Origin: Actinomadura opuntiae
Lineage (GTDB): Bacteria; Actinomycetota; Actinomycetes; Streptosporangiales; Streptosporangiaceae
Length of the DNA stretch: 64,000 bases
Assembly: GCF_030283205.1 (NCBI RefSeq)
Contig: NZ_JASNWF010000016.1
Location: 114,018 to 178,017 of the forward strand
Direction: 5' to 3'
Part shown: in pieces, positions 1-6,936 of the stretch
How the letters are laid out: each line of letters opens with the position of its first letter
Numbering within the stretch: the first letter of the stretch is position 1
Made by a program: the position numbers and the translations under genes
Notes under the pieces: generated by a model
What the model was told of the DNA's origin: nothing
Databases searched by the model: none
Seen by the model: only the letters and a program-made list of their open reading frames with translations

Positions 1-680
1 TGAAGCTGGTCTGGCAGGCGCGCGGGCTGCCCGTCGGCCCGTACGTGCTGATCGGCGACCGGGAGTGGCGGCGCGAGCGCAAGCGCAAGCTCGACGAGGT
101 CAAGGAGCAGCTGGGGCTCGTCGCCGGCCGCGCGGTGTTCGTCAAGCCGGCCCGCGCCGGGTCGAGCATGGGCATCACCCGGGTCGCCGCCGAGGCCGAC
201 CTGGAGGCGGCGGTCGAGATGGCCCGCGAGCACGACCCCAAGGTGATCGTGGAGGCGGCGATCGAGGGCCGCGAGATCGAGTGCGGCGTGCTGCAGGGCC
301 TGGACGACGGCCCGCCCGAGGCCAGCCTGCCCGCCGAGGTGCTGACGGCGAGCGGCCACGACTTCTACGACTTCGAGACCAAGTACCTCGACGCCGGCAC
401 CCGGATGGTCATCCCGCCGGACCTGCCCGCCGAGGCGATCGACGAGGTCCGGACGGTCGCGGCGCAGGCGTTCGAGGCGCTGGACTGCGAGGGCCTCGCC
501 CGGGTCGACTTCTTCCACACCCCCGACGGCCGCTGGATCCTCAACGAGATCAACACGATGCCCGGCTTCACCCCGGCGTCGGCGTTCCCGCAGATGTGGG
601 CCGCGACCGGCCTGGACTACCCGTCCCTGGTCGACCGCCTGATCCAGACGGCGCTGCGCCGCCCCATCGGCCTGCGCTGA
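1..680 (+). CDS. ddl: D-alanine--D-alanine ligase, C-terminal part
   Basis: The reading frame enters from outside the window (first full codon at base 3) and ends at TGA 678-680. The visible part begins KLVWQARGLPVGPYVL, typical of the middle of Ddl, and continues through the ATP-grasp domain: FVKPARAGSSMG (ATP-binding loop), EAAIEGREIECGVL, and the metal-binding end RVDFF...ILNEINTMPGFT, in which D, E and N bind the two magnesium ions. It makes the D-Ala-D-Ala dipeptide for peptidoglycan in the cytoplasm. About 225 residues are seen, so roughly the first 130 are missing. In related genomes ddl is followed by DUF3515 and thiL; here those genes lie 8.5 kb downstream. Confidence 0.95.
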   Translation, partial: KLVWQARGLPVGPYVLIGDREWRRERKRKLDEVKEQLGLVAGRAVFVKPARAGSSMGITRVAAEADLEAAVEMAREHDPKVIVEAAIEGREIECGVLQGLDDGPPEASLPAEVLTASGHDFYDFETKYLDAGTRMVIPPDLPAEAIDEVRTVAAQAFEALDCEGLARVDFFHTPDGRWILNEINTMPGFTPASAFPQMWAATGLDYPSLVDRLIQTALRRPIGLR

Positions 681-814
681 CACGGCACCGGGCGGCTCTT
701 CCGCCCGTGGTGAAGGCCGGGTGACCTGACGTTCGCGGCCGTGAAATCCGGCGGAAACGGGGCCGGGACAGGATCGGATCGTTCCCGGTCGCCGTTCTGG
801 AAGGACGCCCCGCC

Positions 815-1492
815 TTGACGCTCTCACCCGCCGTGCTGCCCGTCCCGTCCGCCGCGCCCGCCGCCGCGGAGGTGACGCGGCCGGTCCCCGGCCACAACCG
901 GTGGCACGCCGCGATCCCCGGCGTCGCCGAAGTGATCACCGGCGGTTCGGTCCGGCTGGAGTGCGCGGGCCGCGAACCGGGGGAGGACCCGGTGCTGTGC
1001 GGCCCCCTCGTGGTCGTCGGCGCCGAGCCCGGCGACGTCATCGTGGTGGACGTCCTCGGCGTCGGCCGCGCCGACGGGCTGTACTGCGCGTCCGGGCATC
1101 CCGGCGTCATCGGCTGCGCCCCGCCCGAGCGGTCCGTCCGCGCGGCGGCGCCGGAGGATGCGGGCCCGGTGCTGCTCGGCGGCGTCCATCCGGCGCTGCG
1201 CGCGCGGGTCGAGGCGGAGGCGGTGCGAAGCCGGGCGCGCGGCCGGGACATCGGCGGCTGCGCGATCGCGCCGCTCACCGCCGGGTCGCGGATCCTGCTG
1301 CCCGTCCACGTGCGCGGCGCGAAGCTGTCGGCGGGCGACCTGCACTTCCCCGCGCGCGGCACGCTCGACTGCGCGGCGGCCGCGCTGCCCGGCTGGATCG
1401 ACCTGCGGATCAACCTGACCCGGCGCGGGGTCGAGCGGTTCCGGGTGGACGGGCCGATGCTGATGCCCTCCCCGTCTCCCCGGATCGCCTAG
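815..1492 (+). CDS. Shortened acetamidase/formamidase-family protein
   Basis: The TTG start at 815 has a good GGAAGGA site at 799-805. The 225 residues follow the FmdA/AmdA family: CGPLVVVGAEPGDVIVVDVL near residue 62, HPGVIGC, RGRDIGG, LLPVHVRGAKLSAGDLHF, and GWIDLRINL near the end. Full members are about 300-410 residues; this one lacks much of the region between the first two motifs and stops where the C-terminal domain should begin (PMLMPSPSP matches the domain junction). The usual GGNCDI is reduced to GGCAI and the usual DLHFSQGDGE to DLHFPARGT, so metal and substrate ligands may be lost. It could be a decaying amidase or a reused fold. The family is fairly clear; activity is doubtful. 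Its stop overlaps the stop of the next, convergent gene in a shared CTAG. Confidence 0.7.
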   Translation: MTLSPAVLPVPSAAPAAAEVTRPVPGHNRWHAAIPGVAEVITGGSVRLECAGREPGEDPVLCGPLVVVGAEPGDVIVVDVLGVGRADGLYCASGHPGVIGCAPPERSVRAAAPEDAGPVLLGGVHPALRARVEAEAVRSRARGRDIGGCAIAPLTAGSRILLPVHVRGAKLSAGDLHFPARGTLDCAAAALPGWIDLRINLTRRGVERFRVDGPMLMPSPSPRIA

Positions 1493-2202
1493 CGGAGGCT
1501 CGGGGCCGGGCCGATGGCCTGGAGCGCCAGGGCCGTCTCGTGTTCCAGGGCCGCGCGCTCGTCGCGCCCGGCCTGGCCGAGGATGGACGCGCGGGCGGCC
1601 TGGAGCGCGGGTTCGGGCAGGGACGCCAGGCGCGCGGCCAGCGCCAGCGCGGCCGGGAGCGCCTCTCCGGCGGGAGTGAGTTCGCTGATCAGGCCGCAGC
1701 CGAGGGCCTCGCGGGCGGGGACGCGGCGCGCGGTGAGCGCGATCTCGAGGGCGCGCGCGATGCCGATGAGGCGGGGCAGGCGGACCGTGCCGCCGTCCAG
1801 TGACGGAAGGCCGTGCTCCAGGTTGAGGAAGCCGAACTCGGCGGTCTCGGACGCGACGCGCAGGTCGCACCAGAGGGCCAGCTCGAACCCGCCGCCGAAG
1901 CAGTAGCCCTCGATCGCGGCGATGACCGGCTTGGACGGCGGCGTGCGGGTGACCGCCATCGGCGGCGGGCCGTCGGCGGTGGGCGGCGGGAAGTCGCCGG
2001 CGGCCATCGCCTTGAGGTCGTTGCCCGCGCAGAACGTCCCGCCCGCGCCGGTCAGGACGGCGACCCGCGCGTCGCCGTCCGCGAACTCCTCGAAGGCGCG
2101 CGCCAGCCCGGCGGCGGTCGGGACGTCGACCGCGTTGCGGCGGGCGGGCCGGTCGAGGGTGATGATCTGGACGGCGCCGTCGCGCTCGGTCCGCACGGTC
2201 AT
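1489..2202 (-). CDS. Enoyl-CoA hydratase/isomerase (crotonase) family protein
   Basis: A 237-residue crotonase-fold protein. The ATG at 2202 is preceded by GGAGG; a longer frame to 2235 would run into the operator region and has no site. Visible motifs are GTFCAGNDLKAM (first oxyanion-hole strand), PVIAAIEGYCFGGGFELAL (second oxyanion-hole glycine) and FGFLNLEHGLPSLDGGT RLPRLIG, where the catalytic acidic residue usually lies. The family acts on acyl-CoA thioesters (hydration, isomerisation, dehalogenation or cleavage), so the substrate cannot be told. It is divergent from the TetR gene at 2280, with a palindrome between them that probably controls both. Confidence 0.88.
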   Translation of the reverse strand: MTVRTERDGAVQIITLDRPARRNAVDVPTAAGLARAFEEFADGDARVAVLTGAGGTFCAGNDLKAMAAGDFPPPTADGPPPMAVTRTPPSKPVIAAIEGYCFGGGFELALWCDLRVASETAEFGFLNLEHGLPSLDGGTVRLPRLIGIARALEIALTARRVPAREALGCGLISELTPAGEALPAALALAARLASLPEPALQAARASILGQAGRDERAALEHETALALQAIGPAPSLR

Positions 2203-2241
2203 GGGGGCCTCCGGTCTGAATAGATTGATCGTCATATTAGA

Positions 2242-2253
2242 TAGATCGATCTA
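2242..2253. promoter_or_regulatory. Palindromic TetR operator between divergent genes
   Basis: TAGATCGATCTA is a perfect 12-base palindrome inside an AT-rich patch (2219-2253) between the crotonase and TetR starts. A related half-site, TAGATTGATC, lies at 2221-2230. The palindrome resembles the TAGA...TCTA boxes bound by LmrA/YxaF-type regulators, the TetR subfamily of the adjacent gene. Operator function is inferred from position and symmetry. Confidence 0.6.
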
Positions 2254-2279
2254 GCGGCGACAAGGGCTAGGGTGGGGCC

Positions 2280-2855
2280 ATGGCGCGCGACACCCGGACC
2301 CGGCTGCTGGAGGCGAGCGCCCGGCTCTTCCGCGAGCAGGGGTACGCCGGCACCGGGCTGAAGCAGATCACGTCGGCGGGCGAGGCCCCCTGGGGCTCGC
2401 TGTACCACTTCTTCCCGGGCGGGAAGGAGCAGCTCGGCGCCGAGGCGGTCGCGCACTCGGGCGACCGGTACCTGAAGCTGTTCGACATCGTCTTCGACGG
2501 GGCGGGCGGCGATCTCGTGCGGTCGGTCCGCGACTTCTTCCAGCTCAGCGTCGAGGCGCTGGAGCGGTCGGGCTGGGCGGACGGGTGCCCCATCGCGACC
2601 GTGGCGCTGGAGACCGCGAGCACGAGCGAGCCGCTGCGGCACGCGTGCGCCGAGGTGTTCGCGGCCTGGCAGGAGGCGGTCGCGCGGCGGCTGCGGGCGG
2701 CCGGGCTGCCGGACGGGCAGGCCGCCGACCTCGCGACGTACGTGCTGAGCGCCTTCGAGGGCGCGATCGTCCTCAGCCGGACGGCGCACGACACGCGGGC
2801 GCTGAGGGTGACCGGCGGCATCGTCGCCGAGACCGTCCGGGCCTCCCTTCCCTGA
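2280..2855 (+). CDS. TetR/AcrR-family regulator, LmrA/YxaF-like
   Basis: A 191-residue protein with an N-terminal helix-turn-helix at about residues 1-50: RTRLLEASARLF, GYAGTGLKQI, and the recognition segment GSLYHFFPGGKEQL, whose PGGKEQL ending is typical of the LmrA/YxaF subgroup. The C-terminal half is an all-helical ligand domain with a TACSTSEPL-like segment. The ATG at 2280 lies 26 bases from the palindromic operator, which suggests autoregulation and control of the divergent crotonase gene. The ligand cannot be predicted. Confidence 0.9.
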   Translation: MARDTRTRLLEASARLFREQGYAGTGLKQITSAGEAPWGSLYHFFPGGKEQLGAEAVAHSGDRYLKLFDIVFDGAGGDLVRSVRDFFQLSVEALERSGWADGCPIATVALETASTSEPLRHACAEVFAAWQEAVARRLRAAGLPDGQAADLATYVLSAFEGAIVLSRTAHDTRALRVTGGIVAETVRASLP

Positions 2856-2969
2856 CCGCGGACGCGGGGGTGACGATCCTCACCGGACCGTGCCATTGTT
2901 GGGCGCCGGAGCCGCCGGTAACTTACTGGACAGTTCGTCAATAACCCGTGGCGCGCGGGAGGGAAGCCC

Positions 2970-3863
2970 ATGTCGGTTCAGCGTCCGCCGGTGCGGCCCC
3001 CGGAGCCGGAGAACATCGTCCTGCAGGCCCGGGACGTCCGGTTCGACTGGTCGGACGTCCCGCTGCACTGGATCCCCCGCGACCCGGTGGCGACCCACCT
3101 CATCAACGTCCTGCACATGCTGCTGCCCGCCGGTGAGGAGTGGTTCGTCCGGGTGTTCAAGGAGGCCGTCCCCTACATCAGGGACGACCGGCTCCGCGAG
3201 GACGTGCTCGGCTTCATCGGGCAGGAGGCCATGCACGCCGCCTCCCACGACGCCGTCCTCGACCACTTCGTCGAGCAGGGCCTGGACGTGCGGCCATTCG
3301 TCCGGCAGGTCGAGTTCGTCTTCGAGGACCTGCTCGGCGACCGCGGCCTGGAGGGCGAGCGCAGGCGCGCCTGGCTGTTCGAGCGGATCGCGCTGATCGC
3401 CGCGATCGAGCACTTCACCGGCGTGCTCGGCGACTGGATCCTGAACGCGCGGGCGCTGGACGAGGCGGGCGCGCACCCGATGATGCTGGACCTGCTGCGC
3501 TGGCACAGCGCCGAGGAGGTCGAGCACCGGCACGTCGCGCACGACCTGTTCATGCACCTCGACGGCTCCTACGGGGCCCGGCTCCGTGCGATGGGCGAGA
3601 CGATCACCATGCTCGGCGCGCTGTGGCACCGCGGGCACCGCTTCCTGATGGCCCGGGACCCCCTCGTCCGGGGACGGATCAAGGGCGGGATGCGGCATCT
3701 GCGCCGCACCGGCCCGGCGGGCCTCACCCCCAGCGGCCGGATGGTCGGCGCCTCGGTGGTCCGCTACCTCAAACGCTCCTACAGCCCGCTGAACGAGGGG
3801 TCCACCAGCCAGGCACTGGCCTACCTGGCCTCCTCCCCGGCGGCGCGGGCGGCGCAGCGATGA
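2970..3863 (+). CDS. Predicted metal-dependent hydrolase, PF10118-like (ferritin-like diiron type)
   Basis: A 297-residue soluble, helical protein. It matches the uncharacterised metal-dependent hydrolase family: VPLHWIPRDPVATHLINVLHMLLPAGEEWFVR at the start, then ExxH-type pairs at GQEAMHAASH (about residue 86), IAAIEHFTG, and HSAEEVEHRHVAHD (about residue 180). Carboxylate and histidine pairs spaced this way suggest a dinuclear iron centre. The gene overlaps the next one by four bases (ATGA), and the next product is an electron-transfer reductase, so an oxidative role with the reductase as electron donor is a better guess than simple hydrolysis. Substrate unknown. Confidence 0.8.
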   Translation: MSVQRPPVRPPEPENIVLQARDVRFDWSDVPLHWIPRDPVATHLINVLHMLLPAGEEWFVRVFKEAVPYIRDDRLREDVLGFIGQEAMHAASHDAVLDHFVEQGLDVRPFVRQVEFVFEDLLGDRGLEGERRRAWLFERIALIAAIEHFTGVLGDWILNARALDEAGAHPMMLDLLRWHSAEEVEHRHVAHDLFMHLDGSYGARLRAMGETITMLGALWHRGHRFLMARDPLVRGRIKGGMRHLRRTGPAGLTPSGRMVGASVVRYLKRSYSPLNEGSTSQALAYLASSPAARAAQR

Positions 3864-4891
3864 TCCCGCCCGACCTGCGGGGCCGGCGCGAGCGCGACCC
3901 GTTCTGGGTGGCGGTGAACGCCGCGTTCAACGGCATCCAGCGCTTCCGGTCACTGCGCGCGCCCGCGCCGCCGCGCGTCCGCCCGGTCGACCGGACGATG
4001 CGGCTGATCGTCCTGGAGGTGCGCCCCGAGGCCGAGGACGTGGCGTCGGTCCGCCTCGGCGCCGTCGACGGGCGCGCCCTGCCCGGCTGGCAGCCCGGCT
4101 GCCATCTGGACGTCCTGCTTCCCTCCGGGCGCCGCCGCCAGTACTCGCTGTGCGGGGACCCGGCCGACCGGCGCACGTACCGCATCGCCGTCCGCCGCCT
4201 GCCGGACGGGGGCGGCGGCTCCGTGGAGATGCACTCCCTTCAGGAAGGCGCGTCGCTCGCCGTGCAGGGGCCGCGGAACGCGTTCCCGTTCCTGGCGCAC
4301 GACCGGTACCTGTTCCTGGCGGGCGGTATCGGCATCACGCCGATCCTGCCGATGGTCACGGCCGCCGAACGGTTCGGCGCGAACTGGCGCCTCGTCTACA
4401 CCGGCCGGACCCGGGCGTCCTTGCCGTTCCTCGACGAACTGCCCACGGGACGCGTGACGGTCCGCACCGACGACGAGCACGGCGTCCCGTCCGCCGCAGA
4501 TCTCCTCGGCGACGTCACCGGTGGGACCGCCGTGTACTGCTGCGGCCCCGCCCCGATGATCGACGCCGTCCGCGCGGCGGTCGGCCCGGACGCGACGCTG
4601 CACTACGAGCGGTTCGCGCCATCGCCGATCGTCGGGGGGAAGCCGTTCGAGGTGGAGTTGCGGCGCAGCGGCCGGGTCCTCGCGGTGCCCGCCGACCGGT
4701 CCGCCCTCGACGTCATCCGGGACGTGCTTCCGGACGTGGCCTACTCCTGCCGGCAGGGGTACTGCGGCACCTGCCGGACCGGCGTGCGGGCCGGCGACGT
4801 CGACGACCGCGCGCCGTCCGACCAGGGCGACGCCACCATGCTGACCTGCGTCTCGCGCGCCACCGGCGGGCGGATCACCCTCGATCTGTGA
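3860..4891 (+). CDS. Phthalate-dioxygenase-reductase-type oxidoreductase (FMN/NAD/2Fe-2S)
   Basis: The ATG at 3860 overlaps the previous stop codon as ATGA, so translation is coupled. In the 343 residues come a flavin domain (RQYSLCGDPADRRTY, the RxYS flavin motif, near residue 93), a nucleotide domain (LFLAGGIGITPILPM and YCCGPAPMIDAV) and a C-terminal plant-type ferredoxin with cysteines in YSCRQGYCGTCRTG plus LTCVS. This is the layout of VanB/PDR-type reductases, which pass electrons from NAD(P)H through flavin and iron-sulfur to an oxygenase. The likely acceptor is the diiron-type protein of 2970-3863. An N-terminal stretch of about 45 residues before the flavin domain is unassigned. Confidence 0.88.
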   Translation: MIPPDLRGRRERDPFWVAVNAAFNGIQRFRSLRAPAPPRVRPVDRTMRLIVLEVRPEAEDVASVRLGAVDGRALPGWQPGCHLDVLLPSGRRRQYSLCGDPADRRTYRIAVRRLPDGGGGSVEMHSLQEGASLAVQGPRNAFPFLAHDRYLFLAGGIGITPILPMVTAAERFGANWRLVYTGRTRASLPFLDELPTGRVTVRTDDEHGVPSAADLLGDVTGGTAVYCCGPAPMIDAVRAAVGPDATLHYERFAPSPIVGGKPFEVELRRSGRVLAVPADRSALDVIRDVLPDVAYSCRQGYCGTCRTGVRAGDVDDRAPSDQGDATMLTCVSRATGGRITLDL

Positions 4892-4966
4892 CCCGGCGGC
4901 GGCCCCGGCCGCCACCGGAATATGCCAGGCTTGGGGGATCTGGTCCCGCCCCGAGGAGAACGCGCC

Positions 4967-6421
4967 GTGCCGCCTGCCGACCTGCCGGACCGCATCGGCC
5001 CCTACCGGGTGGTGGACCGGCTCGGCGAGGGCGGGATGGGCACGGTCTACGTCGGGCTCGACGGCACCGGCCGCAAGGTCGCGATCAAGGTGATCCGGCG
5101 CGAGTACGCCGCCGACCGGCAGTACCGCGCGCGGTTCCAGGCGGAGGTGGCGGCGGCGCAGCGCGTCCGCCCGTTCTGCACCGCGCCGGTGCTGGACGCC
5201 GACCCGCTGGCCGACCCGCCGTACCTGGTGACCGAGTTCGTGAACGGCCCCAGCCTGGACGCCGCCGTCGACAAGGACGGCCCGCTGCGCGGCGCCGACC
5301 TGGAGGCCGTTGCGGTCGGCATCGCCACCGCGCTCACCGCGATCCACGACGCCGGCGTCGTGCACCGCGACCTGAAGCCGGCGAACGTCCTGCTGTCCAC
5401 CTTCGGCCCGCGCGTGATCGACTTCGGCATCGCCCGGTCGGTGGACGGGACGCGCCTCACAGCGACCGGCGGCATCGTCGGCACCCCCGCGTTCATGGCG
5501 CCCGAGCAGCTGGACGGGCGCGGAGCGACCTCCGCGTCCGACGTGTTCGCCTGGGGCGCGACCGTGGCGTTCGCCGCGCGCGGCGGCCCCTGCTTCGGCG
5601 GCGACTCGATCCCGGCGATCATCCACCGGATCGTCAGCGGCGAACCCGACCTCGGCGGGCTGCACGGGACGCTGCTGGGCGCCGTCGAGGCCGCGCTCGC
5701 CAAGGACCCGGCGCGCCGCCCGTCCGCCCAGGCGCTCCTGGACCGCCTGATCTCCGGCGGCGCGCCGCGGCAGATCCCGGCCGCCCCGTCGCGGACCGGC
5801 GCGTCCGACCGAGGGCCGCAGACCCCGCCGCCCGCCGCGCGGCACACGGGCCTGTCCCAGACACCGCCCCCGCCGCACGCGCAGACGCCGCCGCCCGGCC
5901 CCGCGCCGTCGCCCGCGCTGGCGGCGGGCGAGGCCGACGCGCTCGTCGAACGGCAGTACCGGCAGGCCGCCCAGGCGGGCGACCCGTCAGCGATGCGCAA
6001 CCTCGCGGTGCTGCTGAGCATGCAGGGCCGCACGGCCGAGGCCGAGTCGTGGCAGAAGTACGCCGACGCGGTCGCCTCCCGGCAGGCGCCGTACGCGCCG
6101 CCGGCGGCCGCCGGCGCGTACGGTCCGTCGACGCAGCCGCCGCATGCAGCCGGAGCCCGGCCGAACCCGTACGCCAAGCGGTCCTACAACCACGCCTCGA
6201 TCTACGCGCTGACCTGCGGGCTGGTCGGGCTGATCTCCTGCGGGCTGACCTCCATCCCGGCGATCGTCGCCGGGCACATCGCGTGGGCGCGGGTGCGCCG
6301 GTCCGGGCAGCGCGGCCTCGGCTTCGCGATCACCGGGATCTCGCTCGGCTGGCTCATGGTCGCGTTCTGGCTGCTGGTCCTGCTCGGCTGGTCGCTGCCG
6401 GACGACACCTCCGGCGGCTGA
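4967..6421 (+). CDS. Serine/threonine protein kinase with Sel1/TPR-like and membrane C-terminal regions
   Basis: The GTG at 4967 with GAGGAG at 4953 is preferred to an upstream ATG at 4922 that has no site. Residues 8-265 are a kinase of the bacterial Hanks type: GEGGMGTVY (glycine loop), VAIKVI (lysine), HRDLKPANVLL (catalytic loop, about 132), DFG, and GTPAFMAPEQ. A proline-rich linker follows, then a short helical-repeat segment (YRQAAQAGDPSAMRNLAVLL) that resembles a Sel1/TPR unit, then two C-terminal hydrophobic stretches (about 413-478) like DUF4190. Most actinobacterial kinases have one membrane helix and an extracellular sensor; this one has two helices at the very end and no obvious outside domain. 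Targets unknown. Confidence 0.93.
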   Translation: MPPADLPDRIGPYRVVDRLGEGGMGTVYVGLDGTGRKVAIKVIRREYAADRQYRARFQAEVAAAQRVRPFCTAPVLDADPLADPPYLVTEFVNGPSLDAAVDKDGPLRGADLEAVAVGIATALTAIHDAGVVHRDLKPANVLLSTFGPRVIDFGIARSVDGTRLTATGGIVGTPAFMAPEQLDGRGATSASDVFAWGATVAFAARGGPCFGGDSIPAIIHRIVSGEPDLGGLHGTLLGAVEAALAKDPARRPSAQALLDRLISGGAPRQIPAAPSRTGASDRGPQTPPPAARHTGLSQTPPPPHAQTPPPGPAPSPALAAGEADALVERQYRQAAQAGDPSAMRNLAVLLSMQGRTAEAESWQKYADAVASRQAPYAPPAAAGAYGPSTQPPHAAGARPNPYAKRSYNHASIYALTCGLVGLISCGLTSIPAIVAGHIAWARVRRSGQRGLGFAITGISLGWLMVAFWLLVLLGWSLPDDTSGG

Positions 6422-6538
6422 GCGCCGCCCGCCCGCCCGCGCGATAAATGCGTTGCCGGCCCCGCGCGGCGGATGGCACCGTGGAACACGTCAGCCCGTC
6501 CAAGACGGTGACACGAGACCTCGAGAGGAGGACCGGCC

Positions 6539-6613
6539 ATGGCGATGGAGCAGCTACGACTTCGACTGCCTTCGGCGTCGCACGCCCGCCCCGGCCGGTA
6601 TCCCCTCTTCTAG
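6539..6613 (+). CDS. 24-residue ORF upstream of tRNA cluster
   Basis: A very strong AGGAGG at 6526-6531 sits 7 bases before ATG 6539, and a second ATG follows at 6545. The peptide starts MAMEQLRLRL and ends RPGRYPLF before TAG. It uses codons that are rare in this GC-rich genome: CTA, CTT, CGA (twice), CCT and TAT. Four leucines (CTA, CTT, CTG, CTC) and one tyrosine (TAT) occur, and the three tRNAs that follow carry Leu(CAG), Leu(GAG) and Tyr(GTA) anticodons. It may be a leader or attenuator peptide, a precursor peptide, or a phage remnant. No family is recognised. The near-ideal ribosome-binding site is the main reason to think it is translated. Confidence 0.5.
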   Translation: MAMEQLRLRLPSASHARPGRYPLF

Positions 6614-6658
6614 AGGCCCCCTGGCCGAGCCGCCGCGAGCGACGCCTCGCACAGACCT

Positions 6659-6732
6659 GCGGCTCTACCCCAACAGGCAGAGGGGCCATCCTCAGACGGT
6701 GGACGTTCCGGGTTCGAATCCCGGGAGCCGCA
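6659..6732 (+). tRNA. tRNA-Leu(CAG)-like, class I fold
   Basis: A full cloverleaf can be drawn. The acceptor GCGGCTC pairs with GAGCCGC at 6725-6731, with discriminator A at 6732. The D-arm is CCCC/GGGG around a loop containing GG. The anticodon stem CCATC/GGTGG has loop CTCAGAC (anticodon CAG, 6693-6695). The T-arm CCGGG/CCCGG has loop TTCGAAT. The variable region is only five bases (6703-6707), whereas bacterial tRNA-Leu has a long variable arm. CCA is not encoded. With a four-pair D-stem there is no residue 26, so the D-stem may have only three pairs. Confidence 0.75.
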
Positions 6733-6737
6733 CGCAC

Positions 6738-6810
6738 GCCTCCGTAGTCCAACGGTAGAGACAGCGGCATGAGGTGCCGTGTGCTGGGGGTTCGAATCCC
6801 TCCGGAGGTA
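6738..6810 (+). tRNA. tRNA-Leu(GAG)-like, class I fold
   Basis: The acceptor GCCTCCG pairs with CGGAGGT (6803-6809; one G-U pair), discriminator A. The D-arm is short, GTC/GAC. The anticodon stem GCGGC/GCCGT has loop ATGAGGT (anticodon GAG at 6771-6773, U at position 33). The variable region is five bases and the T-arm GGGGG/CCCTC has loop TTCGAAT. As in the preceding tRNA, the short variable region does not fit a normal tRNA-Leu. It starts five bases after the first tRNA ends, so the two are probably cotranscribed. CCA is not encoded. Confidence 0.75.
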
Positions 6811-6836
6811 CGGCGCGGGCCATGGTGCCCGCACAC

Positions 6837-6918
6837 GGGGCGGCGCCGACGTGGGAGAGTCGGGCCTGTCTGTAAAACAGGTGCATTGTCTGAGCGGGTT
6901 CGAATCCCGCCCGCCCCA
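6837..6918 (+). tRNA. tRNA-Tyr(GTA), short variable arm
   Basis: The acceptor GGGGCGG pairs perfectly with CCGCCCC (6911-6917), discriminator A. The D-arm is CCGAC/GTCGG with loop GTGGGAGA. The anticodon stem CCTGT/ACAGG has loop CTGTAAA (anticodon GTA at 6872-6874). The variable region is 12 bases (6882-6893) and the T-arm GCGGG/CCCGC has loop TTCGAAT. Tyrosine tRNAs are class II in bacteria, but this arm is poor at forming a stem. Position 8 is C instead of the near-universal U. CCA is not encoded. Confidence 0.8.
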
Positions 6919-6936
6919 CCGCGACCCCCGACGCGC

